A stretch of DNA of 64,000 bases from Amycolatopsis roodepoortensis (GCF_014873915.1 NZ_JADBEJ010000008.1:806001-870000); one strand, 5' to 3'. Positions 32,540-42,750 are shown, counted from the first letter of the stretch. Numbers and translations are program-made. Notes: generated by a model from the letters alone, not told the origin.

Positions 32540-33819
32540 TGGCCGATCCCATCACCCCGGTCCTCACGAAGCGCTGGCTTTCGCCCAACTCCTGGACGAT
32601 CCAGTCCTACGAAGCCCTCGAGGGCTACACCGCGATCCGCAAGGCGCTCAAGGCCACTCCCGAGCAGATCGTCCAGCTGGTCAAGGACTCCGGCCTCCGC
32701 GGCCGTGGCGGCGCGGGCTTTCCGGCCGGCATCAAGTGGTCCTTCATGCCCCCGAACGAGGACAAGCCGCACTACCTCGTCATCAACGCCGACGAGGGCG
32801 AGCCGGGCACCTGCAAGGACATCCCGCTGATGATGGCGGACCCGCACTCGCTGATCGAGGGCTGCATCATCGCCTCGTACGCGATGCGCTCGCACCACTG
32901 CTTCATCTACGTCCGCGGCGAGGCGCTGCACTGCATCCGCCGTCTCAACGCGGCCGTGCGCGAGGCGTACGAAGCGGGCTACCTCGGCAAGAACATCCTC
33001 GACTCGGGATTCGACCTCGACATCACCGTGCACGCGGGCGCCGGGGCGTACATCTGCGGCGAGGAGACGGCGCTGCTGGACTCGCTGGAAGGCCGTCGCG
33101 GCCAGCCGCGGCTCAAGCCGCCGTTCCCGGCCGCCGCCGGTCTCTACGCCGCGCCGACCACGGTGAACAACGTCGAGACCATCGCCAGCGCGCCGTACAT
33201 CGTCAACGGCGGTTCGGACTGGTTCCGCCAGATGGGCCGCGAGAAGTCGCCCGGCCCGAAGATCTACTCGATCTCCGGCCACGTCGAGAAGCCCGGCCAG
33301 TACGAATGCCCGCTCGGCACCACGCTGCGCGAGCTGCTGGACATGGCGGGCGGCATGAAGGACGGCATCCCGCTGAAGTTCTGGACGCCGGGTGGTTCGT
33401 CCACGCCGATGTTCACCGCCGAGCACCTCGATGTTCCGCTGGACTTCGAAGGCGCGGCGGAAGCCGGGTCGATGCTGGGCACGACGGCCGTGCAGGTCTT
33501 CAACGAGACCGTTTCCGTGCCGTGGGCCGTGATGAAGTGGACGCAGTTCTACGAGCACGAGTCCTGCGGCAAGTGCACGCCGTGCCGCGAGGGCACGTAC
33601 TGGCTGGCGCAGATCCTGGAGCGCATGGTCGAGGGTCACGGCACCGAGGAGGACATCGACACCCTGCTCGACGTCTGCGACAACATCCTCGGCCGCTCGT
33701 TCTGCGCCCTCGGCGACGGCGCGGTCTCGCCGATCCAGAGCGGGATCAAGTACTTCCGCGAGGAATTCCTCGCACTGTGTGAAACCAACAAGCGCGAACT
33801 GGTGGGGGCGCAGGCATGA
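32539..33819 (+). CDS. nuoF: NADH-quinone oxidoreductase subunit F
   Basis: 426-residue 51-kDa subunit: NADH dehydrogenase site with FMN and the [4Fe-4S] cluster N3. NADH/FMN glycine-rich loop GLRGRGGAGFPAGIKW (about residues 53-68), ADEGEPGTCKD, GAGAYICGEETALLDSLEG, and the cluster motif ESCGKCTPCREG (about 339-350) with the fourth cysteine downstream. ATG overlapping nuoE. Confidence 0.97.
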   Translation: MADPITPVLTKRWLSPNSWTIQSYEALEGYTAIRKALKATPEQIVQLVKDSGLRGRGGAGFPAGIKWSFMPPNEDKPHYLVINADEGEPGTCKDIPLMMADPHSLIEGCIIASYAMRSHHCFIYVRGEALHCIRRLNAAVREAYEAGYLGKNILDSGFDLDITVHAGAGAYICGEETALLDSLEGRRGQPRLKPPFPAAAGLYAAPTTVNNVETIASAPYIVNGGSDWFRQMGREKSPGPKIYSISGHVEKPGQYECPLGTTLRELLDMAGGMKDGIPLKFWTPGGSSTPMFTAEHLDVPLDFEGAAEAGSMLGTTAVQVFNETVSVPWAVMKWTQFYEHESCGKCTPCREGTYWLAQILERMVEGHGTEEDIDTLLDVCDNILGRSFCALGDGAVSPIQSGIKYFREEFLALCETNKRELVGAQA

Positions 33820-36284
33820 CGATCGCACCCGACAAGCCGGGAACGTCCACAGAGGACACTCCGGTCCCCGAAGGCCACGTCAAGCTGGTCATCGACGGTG
33901 AAGAGGTCATCGCGCCCAAGGGCGAGCTGCTGATCCGCACCGCCGAACGGCTCGGCACGGTCATCCCGCGCTTCTGCGACCACCCGCTGCTCGACCCGGC
34001 GGGCGCCTGCCGCCAGTGCCTGGTCGAGGTCGAAATGGGCGGCCGCCCGATGCCGAAGCCGCAGGCCTCGTGCACCATGACGGTCGCCGACGGCATGGTC
34101 GTGAAGACCCAGTTGACCTCGGCCGTCGCGGACAAGGCCCAGCAGGGTGTGATGGAGCTGCTGCTCATCAACCACCCGCTGGACTGCCCGATCTGCGACA
34201 AGGGCGGCGAATGCCCGCTGCAGAACCAGGCGCTCGCGCACGGCCGCGCGGACTCCCGCTTCGTCGACACGAAGCGGACGTTCCCGAAGCCGCTGCCGAT
34301 CTCCTCGCAGGTGCTGCTGGACCGCGAACGCTGCGTGCTCTGCCAGCGCTGCACCCGGTTCTCCCGCGAGATCGCCGGTGATCCGTTCATCGAGCTGCTC
34401 GAACGCGGCGCCCACCAGCAGATCGGCACCGCCGAGACCGCGGACGTGCTGGACCTGGCTTCGCGCACGACGTCGGGCCAGCCGTTCCAGTCGTACTTCT
34501 CCGGCAACGTCATCCAGATCTGCCCGGTCGGCGCGCTGACGTCGGCCGCGTACCGGTTCCGTTCGCGGCCGTTCGACCTGGTGTCCTCGCCGAGCGTGTG
34601 CGAGCACTGCTCGTCCGGCTGCGCCGAGCGGACCGACTTCCGCCGCGGCAAGGTCATGCGGAAGCTCGCGGGCGACGACCCCGAGGTCAACGAAGAGTGG
34701 ATCTGCGACAAGGGCCGGTTCGCGTTCCGCTACGCCACGGCTGACGACCGCATTCGGCGTCCGCTGATCCGTAACGCCGACGGCGTGCTCGAAGAGGCTT
34801 CCTGGACCGACGCGCTGCGCGCGGCCGCCGAAGGGCTGGCCAAGGCACGCGACGGCAAGGGCGCCGCGGTGCTGACCGGTGGCCGCCTGACCGTCGAGGA
34901 CGCCTACGCGTACTCGAAGTTCGCGCGGATCGCCTTGGGCACCAACGACATCGACTTCCGCGCCCGCCCGCACTCGGCCGAGGAGCTGGGCTTCCTCGCG
35001 TCGCACGTGGTCGGTACGACACCGGAAAGCGGCGTCACCTTCCGCGAGATCGAGCGGGCGCGCACGGTGCTGTGCGTCGCGTTCGAGCCGGAGGACGAAG
35101 CGCCGATCGTGTTCCTGCGGCTGCGCAAGGCGGCCCGCAAGAACCGCACCCGCGTCGTCCACTTGGGACAGTGGACCACCTCGTCGGTCCGCAAGACCTT
35201 CGGTGAGCTGCTGGCCTGCGCGCCGGGCGCCGAGGCCGCCGCGATCGACGGCATCGCGCAGCACGCGCAGGACGTCGACCAGGCGCTGGCTTCGGAAGGC
35301 GCGGTGATCCTCGTCGGCGAGCGCGCCGCCGAGGTCCCGGGTCTCTTCTCGGCCCTGCACCGGCTGGTGGAGCGCACCGGCGCCCGGCTCGCGTGGATCC
35401 CGCGTCGCGCGGGTGAACGCGGTGCCTTGGCGGCGGGCGCGGCACCGACGCTGCTGCCCGGTGGCCGCTCGGTCACCGACGCCGAGGCTCGCGCCGAGGT
35501 CGAAAAGGCTTGGGGCGTCACGCTTCCCGCCACGGAAGGCCGCGACACCACCGCCATCCTGAAGGCGGCCGCGGAGAACGGCCTCGACGGCCTGCTGGTC
35601 GGCGGCGTCGACCCTAACGACCTGCCGGATCCAGGCCTGGCGTTGCGGGCACTCGTGAACGCGAAGTTCGTGGTGAGCCTGGAACTGCGGCGCAGCGCGG
35701 TCACCGAGCACGCGAACGTCGTCCTCCCGATCGCCCCGGCGGTCGAGAAGGCGGGAAGCTACCTGAACTGGGAAGGCCGCCGTCGCGAGTTCGACGTCAC
35801 CCTCGAAGGCACCGGCGCCCTGCCGGACTGCCGGGTGCTCGACACCCTCGCCGTCGAGATGGACGCGGACATCTTCACGCAGACCCCGGCCGCTTCGGCC
35901 GCCGATCTGGCGAAGCTGCCCGGCAAGACCGAGCCCGCGACCTTCGAGCCGGTGGCGGCCGCCGCCGCGAACGCGGGGAACGGCAAGGTCCTTCTCTCCA
36001 CCTGGCGTCAGCTGATCGACAACGGTTCGCTGCAGGACGGCGAGCCGCACCTCAAGGGCACGCAGCGCGAGGTCGTCGCCAAGCTCTCGGCGAAGACCGC
36101 CGAAGGTTTGGGCAAGACCGTGAAGGTCTCCACCGAACGCGGTTCCATCACGTTGCCGATCGAGGTCGCGGACCTGCCGGACGGCGTCGTGTGGCTCCCG
36201 GGCAACTCCGACGGCTCGGCCGTCCGCGCCTCCCTCGGCGCGGGACACGGCTCCGCCGTCACCCTCACCGGAGGTGAGAAGTGA
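33816..36284 (+). CDS. nuoG: NADH-quinone oxidoreductase subunit G
   Basis: 822-residue iron-sulfur subunit. The N-terminal ferredoxin domain holds [2Fe-2S] N1b (FCDHPLLDPAGACRQC, SCTM), followed by the His/Cys4 cluster N5 region HPLDCPICDKGGECPLQ and the N4 motif CVLCQRCTRFSREIAG, then CPVGALTS. A further CEHCSSGC at about residues 267-274 matches the extra N7-type site seen in some bacteria. The remaining two thirds is a molybdopterin-oxidoreductase-like fold without a cofactor site. ATG overlapping nuoF. Confidence 0.96.
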   Translation: MTIAPDKPGTSTEDTPVPEGHVKLVIDGEEVIAPKGELLIRTAERLGTVIPRFCDHPLLDPAGACRQCLVEVEMGGRPMPKPQASCTMTVADGMVVKTQLTSAVADKAQQGVMELLLINHPLDCPICDKGGECPLQNQALAHGRADSRFVDTKRTFPKPLPISSQVLLDRERCVLCQRCTRFSREIAGDPFIELLERGAHQQIGTAETADVLDLASRTTSGQPFQSYFSGNVIQICPVGALTSAAYRFRSRPFDLVSSPSVCEHCSSGCAERTDFRRGKVMRKLAGDDPEVNEEWICDKGRFAFRYATADDRIRRPLIRNADGVLEEASWTDALRAAAEGLAKARDGKGAAVLTGGRLTVEDAYAYSKFARIALGTNDIDFRARPHSAEELGFLASHVVGTTPESGVTFREIERARTVLCVAFEPEDEAPIVFLRLRKAARKNRTRVVHLGQWTTSSVRKTFGELLACAPGAEAAAIDGIAQHAQDVDQALASEGAVILVGERAAEVPGLFSALHRLVERTGARLAWIPRRAGERGALAAGAAPTLLPGGRSVTDAEARAEVEKAWGVTLPATEGRDTTAILKAAAENGLDGLLVGGVDPNDLPDPGLALRALVNAKFVVSLELRRSAVTEHANVVLPIAPAVEKAGSYLNWEGRRREFDVTLEGTGALPDCRVLDTLAVEMDADIFTQTPAASAADLAKLPGKTEPATFEPVAAAAANAGNGKVLLSTWRQLIDNGSLQDGEPHLKGTQREVVAKLSAKTAEGLGKTVKVSTERGSITLPIEVADLPDGVVWLPGNSDGSAVRASLGAGHGSAVTLTGGEK

Positions 36285-37618
36285 CTCCGTTGCTCAGCCA
36301 GATGCCGGACGCCGCCGAGCGGGCGGCGCTGCTGGCCGACGACCCGTTGTGGCTGATCCTGATCAAGACGGTCGTCATCCTGCTGATCGGCCCGATCCTG
36401 ACGATCTTCCTGATCGTCTGGGAGCGGAAAGCGGTCGGCCGGATGCAGAACCGCCCCGGCCCCAACCGGGTCGGCCCCGGCGGTTACCTGCAGTCCCTCG
36501 CGGACGCGATCAAGCTGCCGTTCAAGGAACAGATCATCCCGGACACCGCCGACCGCAAGGTGTACTTCCTCGCGCCGGTGATCTCCGCGGTGCCGGCGCT
36601 GATCGCGCTGGCGGCGATCCCGTTCGGCCCGGTGGTCTCGATCTTCGGTGAGCGCACCACGCTCCAGCTGGTCGACCTGCCGGTCGGCGTGCTGGTGATC
36701 CTGGCCTGCTCCTCGATCGGTGTGTACGGCCTGGTGCTGGCCGGCTGGTCGTCCGGCTCGCCGTATCCGCTGCTCGGCGGGCTGCGAAGTGCCGCGCAGG
36801 TGATCTCCTACGAGATCGCGATGGGTCTCTCCATCGTCGGCGTCATCCTCTACGCGGGTTCGATGTCGACCTCGCAGATCGTCGAGTCACAGCAGACCGG
36901 CTGGTACTTCTACCTGCTGCTGCCGAGCTTCGTGATCTACCTGATCTCCATGGTCGGCGAGACCAACCGCGCGCCGTTCGACCTCCCCGAGGCCGAATCC
37001 GAGCTGGTCGGCGGTTTCCACACCGAGTACAGCTCGATGAAGTTCGCGATGTTCTTCCTCGCCGAGTACGTCAACATGGTGATCGTTTCGGCGTTCGCGA
37101 CGACGTTGTTCCTCGGTGGCTGGAAGTTCCCCTTCGTCGGCGCGGACCACGCGCTGAACCAGGGCTGGCTCCCGCTGATCTGGTTCGCCGCGAAGCTGTT
37201 CATCCTGCTGTTCGGCTTCATCTGGCTGCGCGGCACGCTGCCGCGGCTGCGGTACGACCAGTTCATGCGGCTGGGCTGGAAGGTCCTGGTGCCGGTCAAC
37301 CTGGTCTGGATCGTCGTGATCGTCACGGTCCGCGCGATCAAGAACTCGGGTGGCCTGTCCACCCCGCAGATCCTCATCGGCGGTGGCGCGCTCATCCTCG
37401 TCGTCGTCATCCTGAGCCTGCTGCTGCCGGACAAGAAGGTCCCGGACGACGACTACGTCCCGGTGACCGGCGGCGGGTTCCCGGTGCCGCCGCTCGACCT
37501 GCAGGTCCCGGAGAAGACCCCGCGTCAGAAGGCCATCGCGAAGGCCGAAGCCCGGGCTGCCAAGCGCAAGCCCGCGGCGGTTTCCAGTGGAAGGGAGGCC
37601 GGCGATGGGGATGTTTGA
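36281..37618 (+). CDS. nuoH: NADH-quinone oxidoreductase subunit H
   Basis: 445-residue membrane subunit joining the peripheral arm and quinone chamber. WERKAVGRMQNRPGPNRVGPGG (first 20 residues at about 47-66) and the quinone-site loop VGETNRAPFDLPEAESELV (about 226-244), GFHTEYS are canonical. Eight to nine helices are visible, plus a basic, lysine-rich C-terminal tail of about 60 residues (KAEARAAKRKPAAV) seen in actinobacterial NuoH. GTG start overlapping nuoG; overlaps nuoI by 14 nt. Confidence 0.96.
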   Translation: MTPLLSQMPDAAERAALLADDPLWLILIKTVVILLIGPILTIFLIVWERKAVGRMQNRPGPNRVGPGGYLQSLADAIKLPFKEQIIPDTADRKVYFLAPVISAVPALIALAAIPFGPVVSIFGERTTLQLVDLPVGVLVILACSSIGVYGLVLAGWSSGSPYPLLGGLRSAAQVISYEIAMGLSIVGVILYAGSMSTSQIVESQQTGWYFYLLLPSFVIYLISMVGETNRAPFDLPEAESELVGGFHTEYSSMKFAMFFLAEYVNMVIVSAFATTLFLGGWKFPFVGADHALNQGWLPLIWFAAKLFILLFGFIWLRGTLPRLRYDQFMRLGWKVLVPVNLVWIVVIVTVRAIKNSGGLSTPQILIGGGALILVVVILSLLLPDKKVPDDDYVPVTGGGFPVPPLDLQVPEKTPRQKAIAKAEARAAKRKPAAVSSGREAGDGDV

Positions 37619-38150
37619 TCCCATCAAGGGTTTCGGTGTCACCTTCGGCATGATGTTCAAGAAGGTCGCCACCGAGGAGTACCCGGAGGCGGGCGCCCCC
37701 GCGGCTCCGCGCTACCACGGCAGGCACCAGCTCAACCGGCATCCGGACGGGCTGGAGAAATGCGTCGGCTGCGAGCTGTGCGCGTGGGCCTGCCCGGCGG
37801 ACGCGATCTTCGTCGAAGGCGGCGACAACACCGAAGAGGCGCGGTACTCGCCCGGTGAGCGGTACGGCGCCGACTACCAGATCAACTACCTGCGCTGCAT
37901 CGGCTGCGGGTTGTGCGTCGAGGCCTGCCCGACCCGGTCCCTGACGATGATCAACTTCTACGAGCTGGCCGACGACGACCGGCAGCGGTTGATCTACACC
38001 AAGGAAGACCTCCTCGCGCCGCTGCTGCCCGGGATGGAGCAGCCGCCGCATCCGATGCGGCTGGGCGACAACGAGCAGGACTACTACGTCAACGGTCCCG
38101 AGCTCGCGCGCAAGCCCACCGGGGCCACCGAAGCGGAGGCCGTCAAGTGA
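37605..38150 (+). CDS. nuoI: NADH-quinone oxidoreductase subunit I
   Basis: 181-residue ferredoxin-like subunit with two [4Fe-4S] clusters N6a/N6b: CVGCELCAWACP (about 52-63) and CIGCGLCVEACP (about 97-108). The ATG at 37605 is preceded by GGGAGG with 6-nt spacing, which is better than a GTG 18 nt upstream. It begins inside the 3' end of nuoH. Confidence 0.97.
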   Translation: MGMFDPIKGFGVTFGMMFKKVATEEYPEAGAPAAPRYHGRHQLNRHPDGLEKCVGCELCAWACPADAIFVEGGDNTEEARYSPGERYGADYQINYLRCIGCGLCVEACPTRSLTMINFYELADDDRQRLIYTKEDLLAPLLPGMEQPPHPMRLGDNEQDYYVNGPELARKPTGATEAEAVK

Positions 38151-38992
38151 TCACGGCTTTCCTCGCGCAGACCGATGTTTCGGCCGGCATCACCACCGGC
38201 GAGACCATCGCGTTCTGGGTGCTCGGCCCGCTCGCGCTGCTCGGCGGGCTCGGCATGATCTTCTCCCGCAACGCCGTGCACTCGGCGCTGTGGCTGGTCC
38301 TCACGATGCTGTGCCTCGGCGCGCTGTACATGATCCAGCAGGCGCCGTTCCTCGGCTTCACGCAGATCATCGTCTACACCGGCGCGATCATGATGCTGTT
38401 CCTGTTCGTGCTGATGCTGGTCGGCCGGGAGAGTTCCGACTCGGTCGTCGAGGTGCTGCGCGGACAGCGGGTCATGGCGACCCTGCTCGGCATCGGCGTC
38501 GGCGGGCTGCTCGCCGCGGGTCTCGCCCGCGCGATGGCCAACGTGACCCCGGCCCTGCCGGTCGACCCGGCGAACGTCGACGGCGGCGGCCCCGGCGGGC
38601 TGGGACGGCTGATCTTCACGAAGTACCTGTTCCCGTTCGAGCTCACCTCGGCGCTGCTGATCACCGCCGCGCTCGGCGCGATGGTGCTCGCGTTCACCGA
38701 CCGGCACGCCAAGGGCGGCAAGAAGAACCAGAAGGAACTCGTCGTCGACCGGTTCACCGGCAAGCACGACCGGCCTTCGCCGCTGCCCGGCCCCGGTGTC
38801 TTCGCCACGGCCAACTCGGTCGCCACCCCGGCGCTGCTGCCCGACGGCTCGATCGCCAGGGAGTCGCTCTCGGAGATCATCGAGTCGACCTCGGCCGCGC
38901 AGCTGGAAACCGAGCGCAAACAGGTCGCCGGAACGGAAGAAGTTCCCGACGCCCACGCGCTCGTAGGTAAGAAAGAAGGGGACGAGGAATGA
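38147..38992 (+). CDS. nuoJ: NADH-quinone oxidoreductase subunit J
   Basis: 281 residues from a GTG overlapping nuoI. The first 185 hold the five helices of NuoJ, including the TM3 region FLGFTQIIVYTGAIMMLFLFV (first 20) with its pi-bulge glycine. About 100 hydrophilic residues follow (KGGKKNQKELVV to the end), a cytoplasmic extension like that of mycobacterial NuoJ and absent in E. coli. Part of the proton-pumping module with NuoK, L, M and N. Confidence 0.95.
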   Translation: MITAFLAQTDVSAGITTGETIAFWVLGPLALLGGLGMIFSRNAVHSALWLVLTMLCLGALYMIQQAPFLGFTQIIVYTGAIMMLFLFVLMLVGRESSDSVVEVLRGQRVMATLLGIGVGGLLAAGLARAMANVTPALPVDPANVDGGGPGGLGRLIFTKYLFPFELTSALLITAALGAMVLAFTDRHAKGGKKNQKELVVDRFTGKHDRPSPLPGPGVFATANSVATPALLPDGSIARESLSEIIESTSAAQLETERKQVAGTEEVPDAHALVGKKEGDEE

Positions 38993-39288
38993 CCCCGACG
39001 TACTACCTGCTCCTGTCCGCGCTGCTGTTCGCCATCGGCGCGGTCGGGGTGCTGGTGCGCCGCAACGCGATCGTCGTGTTCATGTGCATCGAGCTGATGC
39101 TGAACGCGGCGAACCTGTCCCTGGTCACGTTCGCCCGGATCAACGGGTCGCTGGACGGCCAGGTGATGGCGTTCTTCGTGATGGTCGTGGCCGCCGCGGA
39201 GGTCGTGGTGGGGCTCGCGATCATCATGGCGATCTTCCGCACCCGGCGCTCGGCCTCGGTCGACGACACCAACCTGCTGAAGTACTAG
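38989..39288 (+). CDS. nuoK: NADH-quinone oxidoreductase subunit K
   Basis: 99-residue three-helix subunit, homologous to MrpC. The conserved membrane glutamates are visible in FMCIELMLNAANL (TM2) and AAAEVVVGLAI (TM3), both needed for proton transfer. ATG overlapping nuoJ; normal length. Confidence 0.96.
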   Translation: MTPTYYLLLSALLFAIGAVGVLVRRNAIVVFMCIELMLNAANLSLVTFARINGSLDGQVMAFFVMVVAAAEVVVGLAIIMAIFRTRRSASVDDTNLLKY

Positions 39289-39298
39289 GAGCACCGAG

Positions 39299-41197
39299 TT
39301 GACCGCATCATCGTGGCTGCTGGTGGCCTTTCCCGCCCTCGGCGCCCTGATCCTTCTGCTGGCCGGTAAGCGCGCGCGTCCTTGGGGACACCTCCTCGGC
39401 AGTGCGACCGTCTCACTGTCCTTCGTGTACGGCCTGATCCTGTTCTTCACGGCCGACACGAAGGCCACCGCGGACGTCAAGCTGTTCTCGTGGATCCCGG
39501 TTTCGGCGCTGCAGGTCGACTTCGGGCTCCGGATCGACGCGCTGTCGCTGACGTTCGTGCTGCTGATCACCGGCGTCGGCATGCTGATCCACTTCTACTC
39601 GATCGGCTACATGGCCGAGGACCGCGACCGGTCGAGGTTCTTCGCGTACCTCAACCTGTTCGTCGCCTCGATGCTGATCCTGGTGCTGGGCAACAGCTTC
39701 GTGACGCTGTACCTCGGCTGGGAAGGCGTGGGTCTCGCCTCGTACCTGCTCATCGGCTGGTACCAGGACCGCCCGTCCGCGGCCACCGCGGCGAAGAAGG
39801 CGTTCCTGATGAACCGCGTCGGTGACGTCGGGCTCGCGCTGGCGATCTTCCTGATGTTCAAGTACGTCGGGAGCACCGGCTACGCCGAGGTCTTCGGCGC
39901 CGTCGGCCAGATCCCGACCGGCGCGGTCACCGCGATCGCGATCCTGCTGCTGCTGGGTGCCTGCGGTAAGTCCGGCCAGTTCCCGCTCCAGGCCTGGCTT
40001 CCGGACGCGATGGAGGGCCCGACCCCGGTCTCGGCCCTCATCCACGCGGCGACGATGGTCACCGCCGGCGTCTACCTCGTCGCCCGCGCGCACGAGATCT
40101 TCAACGCCACCGCGGACGGCCGCCTGATCGTCACCCTCGTCGGCACGGTCACGCTGCTGATCGGGTGCATCATCGGCTGCGCGTACGACGACATCAAGAA
40201 GGTCCTGGCGTACTCGACGGTCAGCCAGATCGGTTACATGATGCTCGCCGTCGGCCTCGGGCCGATCGCCTACGCGCTCGGCATCATGCACCTGGTGGCG
40301 CACGGTTTCTTCAAGGCCGGGCTGTTCCTCGGCGCCGGTTCGGTCATGCACGCCATGAACGACGAGGTCGACATGCGGAAGTTCGGCGGGCTGCGCAAGC
40401 ACCTGCCGGTCACCTTCTGGACCTTCGCCCTCGGGTACCTGGCGCTGATCGGTATCCCGCCGCTCTCGGGCTTCTTCACCAAGGACGCGATCATCGAGGC
40501 GGCGCTGTCGCAGGGCGGCTGGCGCGGCTGGGTGATGGGCGGCGCGGCACTGCTCGGCGCCGGGCTCACCGCGTTCTACATGACGCGCCTGATGGTGATG
40601 ACCTTCTTCGGCAAGGAACGCTGGAAGGAGATCAAGAGCTCCGACGGCCGCGACTTCCACCCGCACGAATCGCCCGCGGTGATGAAGTGGCCGATGATCA
40701 TCCTGGCGATCGGCTCGATCGGTGCCGGCGCGTTCTTCGCCCTCGGCGACCGCTTCGCCGAATGGCTTTCGCCGGTGGTCGGCCCGCTCGAAGAGGGTGG
40801 CCACAGTGTCATCCCGCACGCGCTGGTCCCGATCCTCACCGTGGCGCTTTCGGTGCTCGGCGCGGCGGCGGCGTGGCTCTTCGTCGGCCGTAAGGACGTT
40901 CCGGTGGAACGCCCCGAGCGGGTCTCCGCCGTGGTCAAGGCCGCGCGCAACGACCTGTACGGCAACACCCTGAACGAGACGCTGGTCGCCCGCCCGGGCA
41001 CCTGGCTCGCCCGCGCGCTGGTCTACGTGGACAACCGCGGGGTCGACGGCGCGGTCAACGGCCTCGCCGCCGGGCTCGGTGGCGGATCCGGGCGCCTGCG
41101 CCGCCTGCAGACCGGCTTCGTCCGCTCGTACGCACTGTCCATGCTGGGCGGCACATTCCTGCTTCTGGCGGCACTCCTGCTGGTGAGGTTCTCCTGA
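39299..41197 (+). CDS. nuoL: NADH-quinone oxidoreductase subunit L
   Basis: 632-residue antiporter-like proton pump subunit. TTG start preceded by AGGAG with 7-nt spacing. Typical features: YLGWEGVGLASYLLIGWY with the TM5 glutamate, ACGKSGQFPLQAWLPDAMEGPTPVSAL (conserved lysine and proline helix, read in pieces near 220-246), YSTVSQIGYM, and the C-terminal lateral helix plus a final membrane anchor (GGTFLLLAALLLV). Fourteen or more helices. Confidence 0.96.
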   Translation: MTASSWLLVAFPALGALILLLAGKRARPWGHLLGSATVSLSFVYGLILFFTADTKATADVKLFSWIPVSALQVDFGLRIDALSLTFVLLITGVGMLIHFYSIGYMAEDRDRSRFFAYLNLFVASMLILVLGNSFVTLYLGWEGVGLASYLLIGWYQDRPSAATAAKKAFLMNRVGDVGLALAIFLMFKYVGSTGYAEVFGAVGQIPTGAVTAIAILLLLGACGKSGQFPLQAWLPDAMEGPTPVSALIHAATMVTAGVYLVARAHEIFNATADGRLIVTLVGTVTLLIGCIIGCAYDDIKKVLAYSTVSQIGYMMLAVGLGPIAYALGIMHLVAHGFFKAGLFLGAGSVMHAMNDEVDMRKFGGLRKHLPVTFWTFALGYLALIGIPPLSGFFTKDAIIEAALSQGGWRGWVMGGAALLGAGLTAFYMTRLMVMTFFGKERWKEIKSSDGRDFHPHESPAVMKWPMIILAIGSIGAGAFFALGDRFAEWLSPVVGPLEEGGHSVIPHALVPILTVALSVLGAAAAWLFVGRKDVPVERPERVSAVVKAARNDLYGNTLNETLVARPGTWLARALVYVDNRGVDGAVNGLAAGLGGGSGRLRRLQTGFVRSYALSMLGGTFLLLAALLLVRFS

Positions 41198-42747
41198 TGA
41201 CCTGGGTACTCGCATCCATCCTGCTGCCGCTCGTCGGCGCCGCGGTCGTCGCGGGGATGAAGAAGAACGACAGGCTGGCGACGCTCACCGCGCTCGTGGT
41301 CTCGCTCCTGACGTTCCTGCTGGTGATCCCGATGTGGGCGAGCTATTCGCCTTCGGGGGACCGGATCCAGCAGAAGTCCTCGATGGACTGGATCCCGAAC
41401 TTCGGCATCCACATCTCGTTCGGCATCGACGGCATCGCGCTGGTGATGATCGCGGTCATCGGCCTGCTGGTGCCGATCGTGGTCGGCGCGCTGGGCCTGA
41501 CCGACAAGCTCCCGGCCGGGCGTTCGGCGGGCGGGTTCCTGTCACTGATCCTGGTGCAGGAGGCGCTGACCATCGCGGTGTTCGCCGCGACCGACGTCTT
41601 CCTGTTCTACGTGCTGTTCGAGATCATGCTGATCCCGATGTACTTCCTGATCGGCGGCTACGGCGGCGCGAACCGGCAGTACGCGGCGGTCAAGTTCTTC
41701 CTGTACTCGTTCCTCGGCGGCCTGATCATGCTGGCCTCGGCCATCGGGGCGTACTCGATGGCGTCGGACGAGCTCGGCAAGGGCACCTTCGACTGGGAAA
41801 CGCTCGTCACGGTCGTCCGCGACGCCCCGCTGGGCACGCAGATCTGGCTGTTCATCGGGTTCTTCCTCGCGTTCGCGATCAAGGCCCCTTTGGTGCCGTT
41901 CCACACCTGGCTGCCCGACGCCGCGGGCCAGGCGCCCATCGGCGTCGCGGTCCTGCTGGTCGGCGTGCTGGACAAGGTCGGCACGTTCGGGTTCCTGCGC
42001 TACTGCCTCCCGATGTTCCCGGAGGCGAGCAAGGAACTCGCGCCATGGGTGCTGGTGCTCGCCGTCGCGGGTGTCCTTTATGGATCGATCCTCGCGGCCG
42101 GGCAACGCGACATGAAGCGCTTCATCGCCTACGTGTCGATCGCCCACTTCGGGTTCATCGCGCTGGGCATCTTCACCTTCAACGAGCAGGCGATGGTCGG
42201 CTCGGTGTCGTACATGCTCAACCACAGCCTCGCCACCGGCATGCTGATCGTGGTCGTCGGCCTGATCGTGATGCGCGGCGGATCGACGCGGATCTCCGAC
42301 TACGGCGGCATGGCGAAGGTGACCCCGCTGCTCGGCGGGATGCTGCTCATCGCCGGTCTGTCCACTTTGTCCCTGCCCGGCACGAACTCCTTCATCAGCG
42401 AGTTCCTGGTGCTGCTGGGGTCCTTTGTGGACTACCCGGTGTACACGATCATCGCGACGGTCGGCATGGTGCTGGCCGCGGCGTACGTGCTCTGGCTCTA
42501 CCAGCGCGTCATGCAGGGCCCCGTGCGCGGTGACGCCCTGATGGCCGCGGGTGGTGGCCCCGGTACGGCCATCGCCCCCGAACTCGGGGCGACCAAGGCC
42601 ATCAAGGACCTCGGCGGCAAGGAGATCGCGATCCTCGCGCCGATGGTCGTGCTGATCATCGCGCTCGGGTTCTATCCCAAGCCGGTGCTCGACACGATCA
42701 CCCCGTCGGTGCAGCAGACCATGTCTGCCGTGCAGGGAGGCAAGTAA
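41197..42747 (+). CDS. nuoM: NADH-quinone oxidoreductase subunit M
   Basis: 516-residue antiporter-like subunit. FYVLFEIMLIPMYFLIGGYG holds the TM5 glutamate (about 144-150), KAPLVPFHTWLPDAAGQAP the broken helix with its lysine (about 229-247), and YVSIAHFGFI a later conserved histidine. ATG overlapping the nuoL stop by one base. An insertion-free fit to the family. Confidence 0.96.
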   Translation: MTWVLASILLPLVGAAVVAGMKKNDRLATLTALVVSLLTFLLVIPMWASYSPSGDRIQQKSSMDWIPNFGIHISFGIDGIALVMIAVIGLLVPIVVGALGLTDKLPAGRSAGGFLSLILVQEALTIAVFAATDVFLFYVLFEIMLIPMYFLIGGYGGANRQYAAVKFFLYSFLGGLIMLASAIGAYSMASDELGKGTFDWETLVTVVRDAPLGTQIWLFIGFFLAFAIKAPLVPFHTWLPDAAGQAPIGVAVLLVGVLDKVGTFGFLRYCLPMFPEASKELAPWVLVLAVAGVLYGSILAAGQRDMKRFIAYVSIAHFGFIALGIFTFNEQAMVGSVSYMLNHSLATGMLIVVVGLIVMRGGSTRISDYGGMAKVTPLLGGMLLIAGLSTLSLPGTNSFISEFLVLLGSFVDYPVYTIIATVGMVLAAAYVLWLYQRVMQGPVRGDALMAAGGGPGTAIAPELGATKAIKDLGGKEIAILAPMVVLIIALGFYPKPVLDTITPSVQQTMSAVQGGK

Positions 42748-42750
42748 ACC

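Noticed and set aside
33636..36248. 870-residue antisense frame opposite nuoG
   Set aside because: An Arg/Gly/Asp-rich shadow of a GC-rich gene; nuoG on the other strand has all cluster motifs. The same holds for the long antisense frames over nuoL (39413-41215), nuoM/N (41542-43935) and hemL (3661-5484).
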